DNA of 26,349 bases from Betaproteobacteria bacterium. GTDB lineage: Bacteria; Pseudomonadota; Gammaproteobacteria; Burkholderiales; Casimicrobiaceae. Under the pieces are notes generated by a model. The model did not search any database. It had not been told where the DNA came from and worked only from the letters and a program-made list of their open reading frames with translations. Positions 1 to 8,575 of the stretch are shown here, piece after piece; position 1 is the stretch's first letter; every line of letters starts with the position of its first letter. Location of the stretch: assembly GCA_016704895.1 (NCBI GenBank), contig JADIZG010000022.1, positions 1 through 26,349 on the forward strand, read 5' to 3'. Made by a program: the position numbers and the translations under genes.

Positions 1-713
1 TGACGAGTCATTGCCACCTGGGGTCAACGCTTCGGATCCCCGCGACCTGACCGCCCGATGCGCTGGTAGACGACAACGCCCTCGATTCGTTCGCGACCGC
101 CCATCGCGAGTATCTCGTCGACCGCAGGCTTGACGCGATCTCACCGCCGCGGACTGCCGTCGACCGTGATGAGAAACTTCGCGCCCGCGTCGGGCGATGC
201 GCCCGGTGGCGCTCTTCCCCGCGAAGCCGCCGACGACGACCGGTGATTCATGCCGTGATCCCCGCGTCCCTGCATCGCTGTTGACCATATCCACCGACAT
301 CGGCAGGTAGACGAGCACGCGGTCGTCCTTCTTTGCGGATGACTAGCTTGTATAGCACTTGTTCCAGAACCAGACTGCCAGGCGCCGCTTGTAGGTGACC
401 CAACTGTGACCGTGCCGTCGTCCGCCCTCGAAGATGATCGCGGGCGGTTCGGTTGAGTTCAGCTGGTGCCGGTCAGGCCAGTTGTTTGACGCGTTGGTGT
501 CCTCGAACCACTTGTAGAACGGCGCATTGGTCCGTTAAGCACCTTCGTGAACGGTATGTGCCACGAGGTTATCGCGCGAGCGCGCCCAGTAGCTCTCGTG
601 GTCTGTGGCCCGCCGCCATCTCGTCGTAGTCGGCTTTTTGGCAGGTGCCTGCGCGACCCACCGGTCGCGGAACGAACAGGCGGTTTCCTAGGTTGGATTC
701 GATCGTGGTACAT
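1..713 (-). pseudogene. acs: Acetyl-CoA synthetase, N-terminal part, multiply frameshifted, cut by left edge
   Basis: Acetyl-CoA synthetase makes acetyl-CoA from acetate, ATP and CoA. Reading the minus strand across frames gives the typical N-terminal path: a start at 713 (M-S-T-I-E-S once one base is corrected), KADYDEM, a HESYWAR stretch, WHIPFTKVLN, NAPFYKWFEDTNAS, PAIIFEGG, DDRVLVYLPMSVDMV, VVVGGFAGKS, AGAKFLITVDG, LKPAVDEILAMGG and VVVYQRIGRSG. All are familiar ACS positions in the right order, covering roughly the first 235 of about 650 residues; the rest lies beyond position 1. At least eight frame changes interrupt it, and one in-frame stop follows the KWFEDTNAS region. It is divergent from the UPF0114 gene. 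The family is fairly certain; whether the gene is truly broken or badly sequenced cannot be decided here, though the intact motif order favours sequencing error. Confidence 0.75.
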
Positions 714-963
714 GCGGCGGCCTCCTGGGGCGGGTCGTTGCGTTGCGGGCGAATGCCTGGGCGGGGCCGGTCTACCGAAGCCGGCGCACCGCGCTAACGC
801 GGCGGCTTGACGCAGGACAAGACAGGACGCCGGGCGGGGCGGTGACACTTATACAAAATAAGACGGATCCTAAGGTAGCCAGCCCTGCGCGTGCCTTTCG
901 GGCGCGACGGGCGCCGGGCGCCGGATGCTAGACTCGCCGCTCGATCAATCGCTTATCTCGCCC
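714..963. other. Divergent intergenic region between acs and the UPF0114 gene
   Basis: This spacer of about 250 bases separates two divergently transcribed genes and should hold both promoters. An AT-rich patch near 847-868 stands out from the GC-rich surroundings. On the minus strand it contains TATAAG, a possible -10 for acs, but no convincing -35 sits at the right distance. Because this part of the window is rich in base errors, I do not call a promoter. Confidence 0.3.
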
Positions 964-1618
964 ATGGCCGTCCCCAGCCCGACCCGCTGACGCTCGCCAA
1001 CCTCGAAGATGCGCCCCCCCGGTACCTGATCTTCAGAGCCGGTGGCTGCAGCGCCGCTCTACCATGGATCTCCCATCCTCGGCAGGGCGTCACGTCTGGC
1101 ACTTCTGGGTCGAACTCATCCACCTGATCGAGGCCGTTCGGCAGCGAGGACGCCGTCCAGAAGATCGTCGCGGTGACTCCCGGTGGGCCAACGGCCTAGC
1201 GCAGATGCAGGCGCCGTCCGAGACGGTGATCATGCTGGTGGTGCTCGGGCTGATCGACGTCGAAGATCTCGGTACTGCTCATCGCGTGATCATCGGGGAT
1301 ACGAGACGCCCGTCTCGCGCATGCGGCTCGAGGGCCACCCGGACCAGCCGGAATGGCTGTCGCACGTCAACGCGAGCGTGACTTTCGGGTGAGCTCGCGA
1401 CCGCGATCATCGGCACTCTGGTCGATCCACCTGCTCAAGACGTTCATCAACGCCGCCGCCTACGACGAGAAGACGCTGCTGTGGCAGACGGCGATCCACA
1501 TCACGCGTTCCTGCTCTCGGCGCTGGCGGTCGCCGCGACCGACGGGCTGGAGCCAGCGTTGAAGGCCCACGCGCGCGGCACGCCTCTCGACCAGGCGCGC
1601 ACGCCTGATTCGCACTGA
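964..1618 (+). pseudogene. UPF0114 family (YqhA-like) inner-membrane protein, frameshifted
   Basis: This is a small multi-pass inner-membrane protein of unknown function in the UPF0114/TIGR00645 family. Pieces in different frames give, in order, PLTLANLEDAPPRYLIF, VWHFWVELIHLIEAV, ETVIMLVVLGLIDV, a GGYET-VSRMRLEGHPDQPEW stretch, LSHVNASV, SIHLLKTFINAAAYDEKT, LLWQTAIHIT and a C-terminal LEPALKAHARG ending in TGA at 1616-1618. The E-T-F-V-S and S-I-H-L-L motifs are diagnostic of the family, and the restored length of about 215 residues is normal for betaproteobacterial members. The start is taken at ATG 964, just before a proline-rich leader. The fumarase start follows after 15 bases, so the two may be co-transcribed. 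Several one-base indels break the frame. Family assignment is strong; the biochemical role is unknown. Confidence 0.75.
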
Positions 1619-1620
1619 TC

Positions 1621-1625
1621 GGAGG
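1621..1625 (+). promoter_or_regulatory. Ribosome binding site of fumarase
   Basis: GGAGG lies 8 bases before ATG 1634 and directly after the TGA of the UPF0114 gene. It supports ATG 1634 as the start of the fumarase reading frame despite the later frame breaks. Confidence 0.6.
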
Positions 1626-1633
1626 CCCTGCCC

Positions 1634-3121
1634 ATGCGAACGATCCGCCAGGACGACCTGATCGCGACGTCGCCGACGCGACGCGGTATCACTACCTACC
1701 GGTCGACTGCATCGAGGCGCTCGGCGAGGCTCACGCCGCGAGGCCGGCCTGCGCGAAGGACGCGATCGCGCAGATCTCACGAACTCGCGCATGTGCGCCG
1801 AAGGCCACCGCCCGATCTGAACACCGGCATCGGGGCCGCGTTCGTCCGATCGGCATGGACGCGCTGGGAAGGCGCGGGGAGATGCCGGCCACCAGATGAT
1901 CAAAGAGGCGTGCGGCGCGCGTACACGCACCGGACAAGCCGCGCGCATCGTTCTCGTCGACCCGACTGGCTGGCGCGGCCTGAACACGAAGGACAACACG
2001 CCGGCGGTCGTCCACTGACAGTCAGTCCCGGCGACACGGTCGACGTCGGATCGCGGCGAAGGGCGGCGGCAGGCGAACAAGACCGAAGTTCACGATGCTG
2101 TCAATCTCCCCCGATCGATCACCGTCGACTGGGTGCTCAAGACTGTGCCGACCATGGGTGCGGGCTGGTGTCCGCCCGGCATGCTCGGCATCGGCATCGG
2201 CGGCACGGCCGGAGAAGGCGATGGTGCTCGCAAAAGCGCTGATGGAACCGATCGACATCCACGAGCCGAGGCGCCGGGGCCCGAAGAGACGATCGAACCG
2301 GAGCTGGCTCGAATTTCGCGGACCAAGGTCAACGCGCTCGGCATCGGCGTGCTGGGGTCTGGGCGGACTCTCGACGGTGCTCGACGTCAAGATCCTCGAC
2401 TTCCCACGGACGCCGCGAGCCTGCCGGTCGCGATGATCCCGAACTGCGCCGCGACGCGGCACGCGCACTTCAGCGCTCGACGGTCCGGCGCGGCGAAGCT
2501 CGAGCCGCCCGACCTCGGGTGCTGGCCGAAGGCCGCGTGGTCACCGCGCCCGAGCCGCGGCGCGTCGACCTCGACCGCCTCTGACGCCGCCGAGGTCGCG
2601 TCGTGGAAACCGGGAGCGCCTCCTCCTCAACGGAAGATGCTCACTGGACGGACGCGGCCACGCGCATCGCCGACACGCTCGCGAAAGGCGAAACGCTGCC
2701 GGTCGACTTCACGAACGCGCGATCTACCACGTCGGCCCGGTCGACCTGGTGCGCGACGAGTTGGTCGGCCCCGCCGCCACTGACCTCGACGCGGATGGAC
2801 AAGTTCACCGAGACGATGCTCCGCGCACCGGACTCATCGCGATGGTGACGCCAGGCCGGCGCGGGCCGGTCGCGATCGAGCCTGATCTCGACACCGCGCC
2901 GCCTATCTCATGGGGTCGGGGCGCCGCGCCTCGTCGCTAAGGCGATCCGCGCCTCGCGCGTCGGAGCTTCGCCGGATCTTGGCATGGAAGCCATCTACGA
3001 GTTCGACGTCCGCGACATGCCGGTCACCGTCGCGGTCGACGCGAGCGGTGCGTCGGTGCACGAGTCCGGGCCGCGCGAGTGGCGCGCACGGATCGGGAAG
3101 ATTCCGGTCGCCACCGCCTGA
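1634..3121 (+). pseudogene. Class I fumarate hydratase (single-chain, Fe-S), frameshifted
   Basis: Class I fumarase interconverts fumarate and L-malate in the TCA cycle with an oxygen-sensitive [4Fe-4S] cluster. It starts at ATG 1634 with MRTIRQDDLI, 8 bases after a GGAGG ribosome site (1621-1625). Across frames it keeps SRMCAEGHRPI, NTKDNTPAVVH, KTVPTMGAGWCPPGMLGIGI, EKAMVLAKALMEPIDIHE, KVNALGIG, GGLSTVLDVKILDFP, PVAMIPNCAATRHAHF, LAKGETLPVDFTN, MDKFTETML, GPVAIE and a C-terminal MEAIYEFDVRDMPVTVAVD, stopping at TGA 3119-3121. The N-terminal cluster domain and C-terminal swivel domain are both represented, at about 496 codons, normal for the beta-type single-chain enzyme. The CQDTG segment carrying one cluster cysteine is destroyed by a short deletion near 1812, while the GWCPPG and IPNCAATRH cysteines remain. 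Identity is sure; it is unreadable as one frame. Confidence 0.85.
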
Positions 3122-3311
3122 GCGGGACCGGCATCCGGAACCATGGCATGGGGTTACTCGGTTTCCGGGTTCCGACCACTACCGCGGCGCGCTCGCCCGC
3201 GGACGGCGCCCGAGGTCTGCCGCAGCCCCCGGCTCCACCCGGACGCGATGGCCGATATCCGATCCTCGCCCCGCCGTCGCACGGCACCGCGCCCGGGCGA
3301 CGTCTCGGGGG

Positions 3312-5607
3312 ATGAATGACCGGGCCGCCCCGGACCCGCACGACGGCGCCCCGCCGGCTGCTGCGCGAGCGCGCAAGCACGGTTCGGCGCTCGCGTCGGG
3401 ACGAGGTCTCGCCGGTGGGCCTGCCGCCGGTGCGGCCCTGCTGACGAAGATCCAGGTCCTCGCGGTCGCGCTCGTCTTCGTGTCGGCGGTGCGATCACCG
3501 CCTACACGTTCTGGCGCGAACGGTCCGGCGGCGAGGACGCCTGCGCGCGCTGCCGCGCTCACGCTCGACGATGCTCAGCGAGGTCGATCAGACGAGCCGC
3601 TGGCGGCGGCACCGGGAACGCGATCGAGGACGGTGATCTCGACAGCCCGTGCCGGTGCGCCACTCGCCTACGCCGGTCCTCGACGCGAAGGAGGCGTGGT
3701 GGCGGCCCGCCGCTACGCCCGACGAGCTCGGCGCGGCCGATCCGCGCTTTCGCGGCCGACTCCCGCCGTCGGCCACGTCGCTCATCGGCGCACAGCGCGC
3801 ACGATCGGCGAGCGACGTACTGACCGGTCGTCGCCCGGTGCGGACGAGGCCTGTTCGCGGCACGCACCACCGGGGCTGATCCCGGCCTGCGCAGGCCTTA
3901 ACGCCGTCGACTGACACGTCCAGGTCGGCATGTCGTTCCAGCCCCAGGCGACGCGATTCCGGGCCTACGCCCGGCGGGCTGACCGTCGTCGGACTGGTGA
4001 TGCTCGTCGCGATGGTCGCGTCGCTGCTGCTCACGCGCCGCCTCGTCGCGCCGATGCGCCGACTGATGCGCGCCGCGCGCGCGGTCGCGGGCGGCCGCCT
4101 CGACGTCTACGTGCCCACGCGCTCGCGCGACGAGCTGGGGCTCCTGACGCACACGTTCAACCACTGACGCAGCGCCTCGCCGAGGCGCAGGCGGAAGTCG
4201 TGAGTTACCAGCGACGCTCGAGGACAGGGTCGCGCAGCGCGGCCGCCGAGATCGCGACGGCGCACGCGTACAAGCTCGCGCAGCACGACATCCTCACCGG
4301 CCTGCCGAACCGGTCGCTGCTGAACCAGAGCCTGCGGCAGATCATCGCGGTCGCGCAGCGCGACGGGCACGCAGGTCGCCTGCCTGTTCCTCGACTTTGA
4401 CCACTTCCAAGCGGATCAACGACACGCTCGGGGCACGACGCAGGCGGCCAGCTGCTCAGGCGATCGCGCAGAGGCTCGGCAGCGCGGGTGCGCGAGTCCG
4501 ACACCGTCGCGCGGCTGGGCGGTGACGAGTTCTTGCTGGTGCTGCCCGGCCTCGACCCGGCGCACGCGACGTTCGAGGTGATGACCGTCGTCCGCCGCGT
4601 CCGTGAAAGTCGTTCCTCGCGCCGTTCCGGATCGCCGACCAGGCGCCCACGCTCACCTGCTCGATCGGCGTGTCGGTCTACCCGCTCGACGCGCAGGACC
4701 CAGCGACGCTGATCAAACAGGCCGACACCGCGATGTACGCGGCGAAGGAGGCGGGCCGCAACGCGTACCGCTTCTACACGGCAGACATGAACGCGCGCGT
4801 GCGGCAGCGGCTGCAGATCGAGACCGACATGCGCCGCGGCCTGATGGACGATGAGTTCTTCCTCGTCTACCAGCCGCAGGTCCGAGACCAGGACAGGCCG
4901 CGCGTTCGGCGTCGAGGCGCTGCAGCTGGCGCGATCCCCGGAGCGCGGCATCATCGGCCCGGCCGGTTCATCCCGATCGCCGAGGAGTCGGCATGATCCA
5001 GGCGCTCGGCGCCCGCGTCGCTCCGCGACGCGTGCCGCCAGGTCGCGCTGTGGCACCGGTGCGGCATGCCGATGCGCCTGTCGGTCAACCTGTCGGTGCA
5101 GCAGCTGCGGCACGACAGCTGGCTCTCGATCGTCGAGGACGCGCTCGCGTCCTCGGGGCTCGCGCCCGGCGAGCTCGACCCTCAGACACCGAGAGCGTGA
5201 TCATCACGCACCGGACAAGGCAGTCGCGACGCTCGTGCGCCTCAAGCAGATGGGCGTGTCGATCACCGTCGACGACTTCGGCACCGGCACTCGTCGCTCT
5301 CCTACCTGCGCGCGCCTGCCGATCCAGGGACTCAAGATCGACCAGCGGTTCGTGCAGGGCATCGAGGCGCAACCGCAACGACGAGACGATCACGCAGGCG
5401 ATCATCGCGCTCGCACTCCGCTCAGGCTGCGCTGCATCGCCGAGGGGTCGAGTCGCGGGCGCAGATCGAGTTCCTGCGCCGCCACGGATGCGAGGAGGCG
5501 CAGGGCCCCCTCATCTGCCCGCCATCGAGGAGGCTGGCTCCGCGCGTGGTGGGGAGGCGGGCGCGCGAGCGCCAGCGGTGGCGCAGCCGGAACTCTCAGG
5601 CCGTCGG
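3312..5607 (+). pseudogene. Membrane HAMP-GGDEF-EAL cyclic-di-GMP turnover protein, frameshifted
   Basis: This type of sensor protein makes (GGDEF) and degrades (EAL) cyclic-di-GMP. From ATG 3312 a basic leader precedes a first membrane segment (LLTKIQVLAVALVFVSA, near 3440-3490). A poorly readable sensor region follows, then a second membrane segment (LTVVGLVMLVAMVASLLL, about 3980-4035) and a HAMP domain (RLMRAARAVAGGRLDVYV, DELGLLTHTFNH). The GGDEF domain starts at HDILTGLPNRSLLNQ. Its signature GGDEF is at 4518-4532, with an RESD autoinhibitory I-site exactly five residues before it. The EAL domain shows VEAL (4911-4922), NLSVQQLR, ESVIITH, VDDFGTG, LKIDQRFVQGIEA and a broken IAEGVE. Both catalytic motif sets are thus present, though spread over frames. 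The stop is not identifiable because all three plus frames stay open past 5607, so the end is approximate. Confidence 0.8.
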
Positions 5608-6186
5608 TCAGCCCGGCAGGTCGCCGGGCGCGTCGGCGTCGCGCAGGACGCCGGGATCGTCGACGTCGATGCGGCAGACTCGACCCCGCCGTGCGCGACG
5701 AGCGAACGCGCGCCCTCGTCGCCCGAGTGTCATCAGCGCATCGCGATGCGCCGGCGAGAAGCCCACCGGATGGCCGCGCTCGCCGCGGTGCACCGGCGCG
5801 GCGATCGACGCGCCGGCGACGATCGCCTCGGCCACCGATCGGATCGTCGCGGGCGCGATCCACGGCATGTCGGCGAGGGCGACGACCCAGCCCTGCGCGT
5901 CCGCGGTCGCGGCGACGCCGCACGCGAGGCTCGCGCCCATCCCCTCGTCCGCCCGGGCGCAGTGCACGATCGTCGCGCCGCTGGCCGCGGCGAGCGCCGA
6001 CGCGAGCGCGTCGTCGCCAGCCGCACGACCGCGACGACGCTGACCGAGCGCGGCGTGCATCGACCGGCAGGCGGCCGCCCGACCGGCGTGCCGTCCTGGA
6101 GGCGCGCGAGAGCTTGTCGCCGCCGAACCGGCGCGCGGCCCCCGCGGCGAGCAGGATGCCCGTCGGACCGGGGCGCTCGGCGCCGG
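5608..6186 (-). pseudogene. MobA/MocA-type nucleotidyltransferase (molybdenum cofactor), frameshifted
   Basis: Proteins of this type transfer CMP or GMP to molybdopterin. The minus strand gives the N-terminal nucleotide-binding signature GILLAAGAARRFGGDKL (near 6120-6175), then LQDGTPVGR, then a long readable stretch with VVAVVR, GDDALASALAAASGATIVHCA, EGMGASLACGVAA, WVVALADMPWIAPATI, IAAPVHRGERGHPVGFSP, HRDALMTLGG and a C-terminal IDVDDPGVLRDAD ending in TGA at 5608-5610. The LADMPW and GHPVGF motifs are typical of the MocA branch (CTP:molybdopterin cytidylyltransferase). Length is about 190 residues, usual for the family. At least three one-base shifts separate the blocks, and the exact start is unclear. 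It converges with the GGDEF-EAL gene. No molybdoenzyme or XdhC gene is nearby to name its client. Confidence 0.75.
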
Positions 6187-6496
6187 GGCACGGAAGCGCC
6201 GCTAATCAGGCAGCAGCCGGACGCCGGTCGCGTCGATGGCCGAACCCGGGGTGGCGGGGCAGTCCTCGGCAGCGACGGACGCGACGCTGTCGACGAGCCA
6301 AAGCGGGACGATTCATGGTTCAATCGAGGCTCTCGAATGAAGGTCGACCGCGACCAGCAGATAGGCGGCGAAGCACGCAGCATCCGGAAGGACGGAACAA
6401 GGGCAGCCGAGCCCGTCGCGCCCTATGAACAGCCAGCCCTGCCAGCCGCCGAGCCGTTGCTGGTAACTGCCCGGCCGGCACCGACAGGGGGAACCG
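6187..6496. other. Unassigned region upstream of the DUF642-like gene
   Basis: About 310 bases between the start of the nucleotidyltransferase and the start of the secreted protein. The plus frames stay open through it, but I see no recognisable protein motif. I looked for a cyclic-di-GMP-I (GEMM) riboswitch because of the neighbouring GGDEF-EAL gene and did not find its conserved core. An AGGGGGA ribosome site ends the region at 6486-6492, just before ATG 6497. Confidence 0.3.
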
Positions 6497-7140
6497 ATGG
6501 CTCGTCCGTTTGCGGCCTGGCTCGCCGCGTGCGTCCGCGTTCATCGCGGCTGCCTGCCTTCGCGCAGAACCTCGTGCAGAACGGCTCGTTCGAATCGCCG
6601 GCGCTGGGCTCCGGCAACTGGGGCATCTATCCGGCGATCCCGAACTGGACACTCGTATCGGGCAGCGGGGCGGAGGTCCAGAACAACGTCGCCGGCGCGC
6701 CGTACGCGGGGCGCCCAGCACGTCGAGCTCGACGGCTACGACAACAGCGCGATCGAGCAGGCGGTGCCCGTGGTCCCCGGCGCGACCTACCTGTTCACGT
6801 GGGCGTATTCGCCGCGGCCGGGTGTCGCGTCGGCGTCCAACGGCGTCGAGGTTCTCGTCGACGGGAACGTCATCGGAATCAACGCCGCGGATGGCACCGC
6901 CAACACCGACACGGTCTGGAGCGTGTACCAGCTCCTGGTTCCGGCGAATGGCTCCACGACCACCCTCCGCTTCCGCGCCTGCGGGACGAGCGACGGCGTA
7001 GGAGGCTACATCGACGGCGTGGCGCTCTCGCCGGTCGCGGCGCCGTCCACACCGGTGGACGCGATGTCCGACGCGATGCTCGCGATGATGGTGCTCGCGC
7101 TCGCAGCCGCAGGCGCGCTGGTATGACGCGACGCGGCTGA
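6497..7140 (+). pseudogene. Secreted DUF642-like carbohydrate-binding-type protein with C-terminal anchor, frameshifted
   Basis: A signal peptide begins MARPFAAWLAA and, after two frame changes, continues ASAFIAAACLPAFAQ with an apparent cleavage site before N-L-V-Q-N-G-S-F-E-S. This NLVQNGSFE start and the later AQHVELDGYDNSAIEQAV, VPGATYLFTWAYSP, NGVEVLVDGNVIG and GGYIDGVALSP blocks match the jelly-roll DUF642/choice-of-anchor type of exported proteins. The C-terminus, after a proline/serine linker, is a hydrophobic AMLAMMVLALAAAGALV followed in another frame by MTRRG and TGA 7138-7140. One inserted base would make the anchor-plus-basic-tail layout of exosortase-sorted (PEP-CTERM/IPTL-type) proteins. 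An AGGGGGA ribosome site precedes ATG 6497. If the frame is read literally, the protein ends at 7126. The function of such proteins is mostly unknown, perhaps extracellular matrix. Confidence 0.6.
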
Positions 7141-7148
7141 CGGCCGCG
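7132..7148. terminator. Hairpin between convergent genes
   Basis: CGCGGC and GCCGCG form a 6-bp stem with a 5-base loop between the end of the DUF642-like gene (plus) and the end of the 8-oxoguanine deaminase (minus). A second perfect palindrome, GCGGCTAGCCGC at 7167-7178, includes the deaminase stop codon. Neither is followed by a T-run, so terminator function is only suggested by position. Confidence 0.3.
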
Positions 7149-7170
7149 CGGAGCACGTGCCCGGCGGCGG

Positions 7171-8523
7171 CTAGCCGCGGGCGAGCTCGCGCGCCAGGCG
7201 GTTGTGCCGCTCGACCTGCGGCCCGAGGTCGATCGTCGCGAGGGCGCCGCGACGCACGACGACCTTGCCGTCGACGACGCTCCACGCGACGCCCGCAGGC
7301 GCGCAGAACACGAGCGCCGCGACGGGATCGTGGAGCGCGCCGGCGAACCCGGGCTGCGCCAGGTCGAACGCGACGAAGTCGGCCGACATGCCCGGCGCGA
7401 GCGCGCCGAGATCGTCGCGTCCGAGCACCGCGGCCCCGCCCAGCGTCGCGATCTCGAGCGCCTCGCGCGCGGTCATCGCCGCGGGACCCGAGCCCACGCG
7501 CTGCAGGAGCATCGCCTGGCGCGCCTCGCCCATCAGGTGGCCGGCGTCGTTCGACGCGCTGCCATCGACGCCCAGGCCGACGTTCACGCCGGCGTCACGC
7601 ATGCGCCGCACCGGCGCGATGCCCGACGCGAGCCGCATGTTCGAGCACGGGCAGTGCGCGACACCCGTCCCGGTGCGCGCGAAGTGCGCGATGCCCTCGC
7701 CGTCGAGCTTCACGCAGTGCGCGTGCCACACGTCGCGGCCGACCCATCCCAGCTCCTCCGCGTACTGTGCGGGCGTGCGCCCGAACTTTTCCCGGCTGTA
7801 GGCGACGTCGTCGTCGTTCTCGGCGAGGTGGGTGTGCATCGACACGCCATGGCTCCGCGCGAGCGCGGCGGACTCGCGCATCAGGTCCCGGCTCACCGAG
7901 AACGGCGAGCACGGCGCGACGCCGATCCGCAGCATCGAGTGGCGCGCCGGATCGTGCCACGCCTCGATCACGCGGCGCGTGTCGGCGAGGATCGCGTCCT
8001 CGTCCTCGACGAGCGCGTCGGGCGGCAGACCGCCCCGGCTCGCGCCCACGCTCATGCTGCCGCGCGTCGCATGGAAGCGGATGCCCGTCGTCGACGCCGC
8101 CTCGATCGAATCATCGAGGCGGCTGCCGTTCGGGAACACGTACAGGTGGTCCGACGTCGTCGTGCAGCCCGACAGCAGGAGCTCCGCGATCGCGGTCCGC
8201 GTCGACACGCGGATCATCTCCGGCGTCATGCGCGCCCAGACCGGATAGAGCGCCCTGAGCCAGCCGAAGAGCTCCGCGTCCTGCGCGAGCGGCATCGCCC
8301 GCGTCAGCGTCTGGTACATGTGGTGGTGCGTGTTGACGAGACCCGGCGACGACGTGCCCGGCAGGTCGATCACCTCGTCGGCGGTCGGCGGCAGCTCGCC
8401 CGAGGTGCCCACGGCCACGATGGCGTTGCCCTCGACGTAGACGCCGCCGCCGCGGATCTCGCGGCGCCGCGCGTCCATCGTGACCAGTACGTCTGCGTTC
8501 CTCGCGAGCAGCGTCCGCTTCAT
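7171..8523 (-). CDS. 8-oxoguanine deaminase (amidohydrolase superfamily)
   Basis: This enzyme hydrolyses 8-oxoguanine, an oxidised purine base, to urate and ammonia. It is a 450-residue cytosolic metal-dependent TIM-barrel amidohydrolase. Metal ligands are visible as the HxH in NTHHHMYQTLTRA (H66, H68), H232 in HTHLAEN with E235 beside it, H269 in WHAHC, and D320 in GVDGSASND. The stretches ELLLSGCTTTSDHLYVFPNG, TRGSMSVG, GVAPCSPFSVS and CPCSNMRLASGI follow the order of the characterised Pseudomonas PA0142 8-oxoguanine deaminase, as I recall that sequence, and separate it from guanine and cytosine deaminases. The frame is intact, in sharp contrast to everything to its left. No strong ribosome site is seen before ATG 8523. 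A flavoprotein gene ends 52 bases upstream on the same strand, so the two may be co-transcribed. A related triazine- or isoxanthopterin-type deaminase is the alternative. Confidence 0.88.
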   Translation of the reverse strand: MKRTLLARNADVLVTMDARRREIRGGGVYVEGNAIVAVGTSGELPPTADEVIDLPGTSSPGLVNTHHHMYQTLTRAMPLAQDAELFGWLRALYPVWARMTPEMIRVSTRTAIAELLLSGCTTTSDHLYVFPNGSRLDDSIEAASTTGIRFHATRGSMSVGASRGGLPPDALVEDEDAILADTRRVIEAWHDPARHSMLRIGVAPCSPFSVSRDLMRESAALARSHGVSMHTHLAENDDDVAYSREKFGRTPAQYAEELGWVGRDVWHAHCVKLDGEGIAHFARTGTGVAHCPCSNMRLASGIAPVRRMRDAGVNVGLGVDGSASNDAGHLMGEARQAMLLQRVGSGPAAMTAREALEIATLGGAAVLGRDDLGALAPGMSADFVAFDLAQPGFAGALHDPVAALVFCAPAGVAWSVVDGKVVVRRGALATIDLGPQVERHNRLARELARG

Positions 8524-8575
8524 GCGCGCGAGCGTAGCAGATGCGAGATCCGGATCGCGTTTCGGGGGAGTGTCC

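Noticed and set aside
3142..3318. 58-codon plus-strand ORF from ATG 3142 overlapping the GGDEF-EAL start
   Set aside because: It lies in the indel-rich part, is Arg/Pro-rich and resembles no family; probably a by-product of high GC.
6187..6496. Possible riboswitch upstream of the DUF642-like gene
   Set aside because: I compared by eye with the cyclic-di-GMP-I and cobalamin cores and found neither set of conserved bases.
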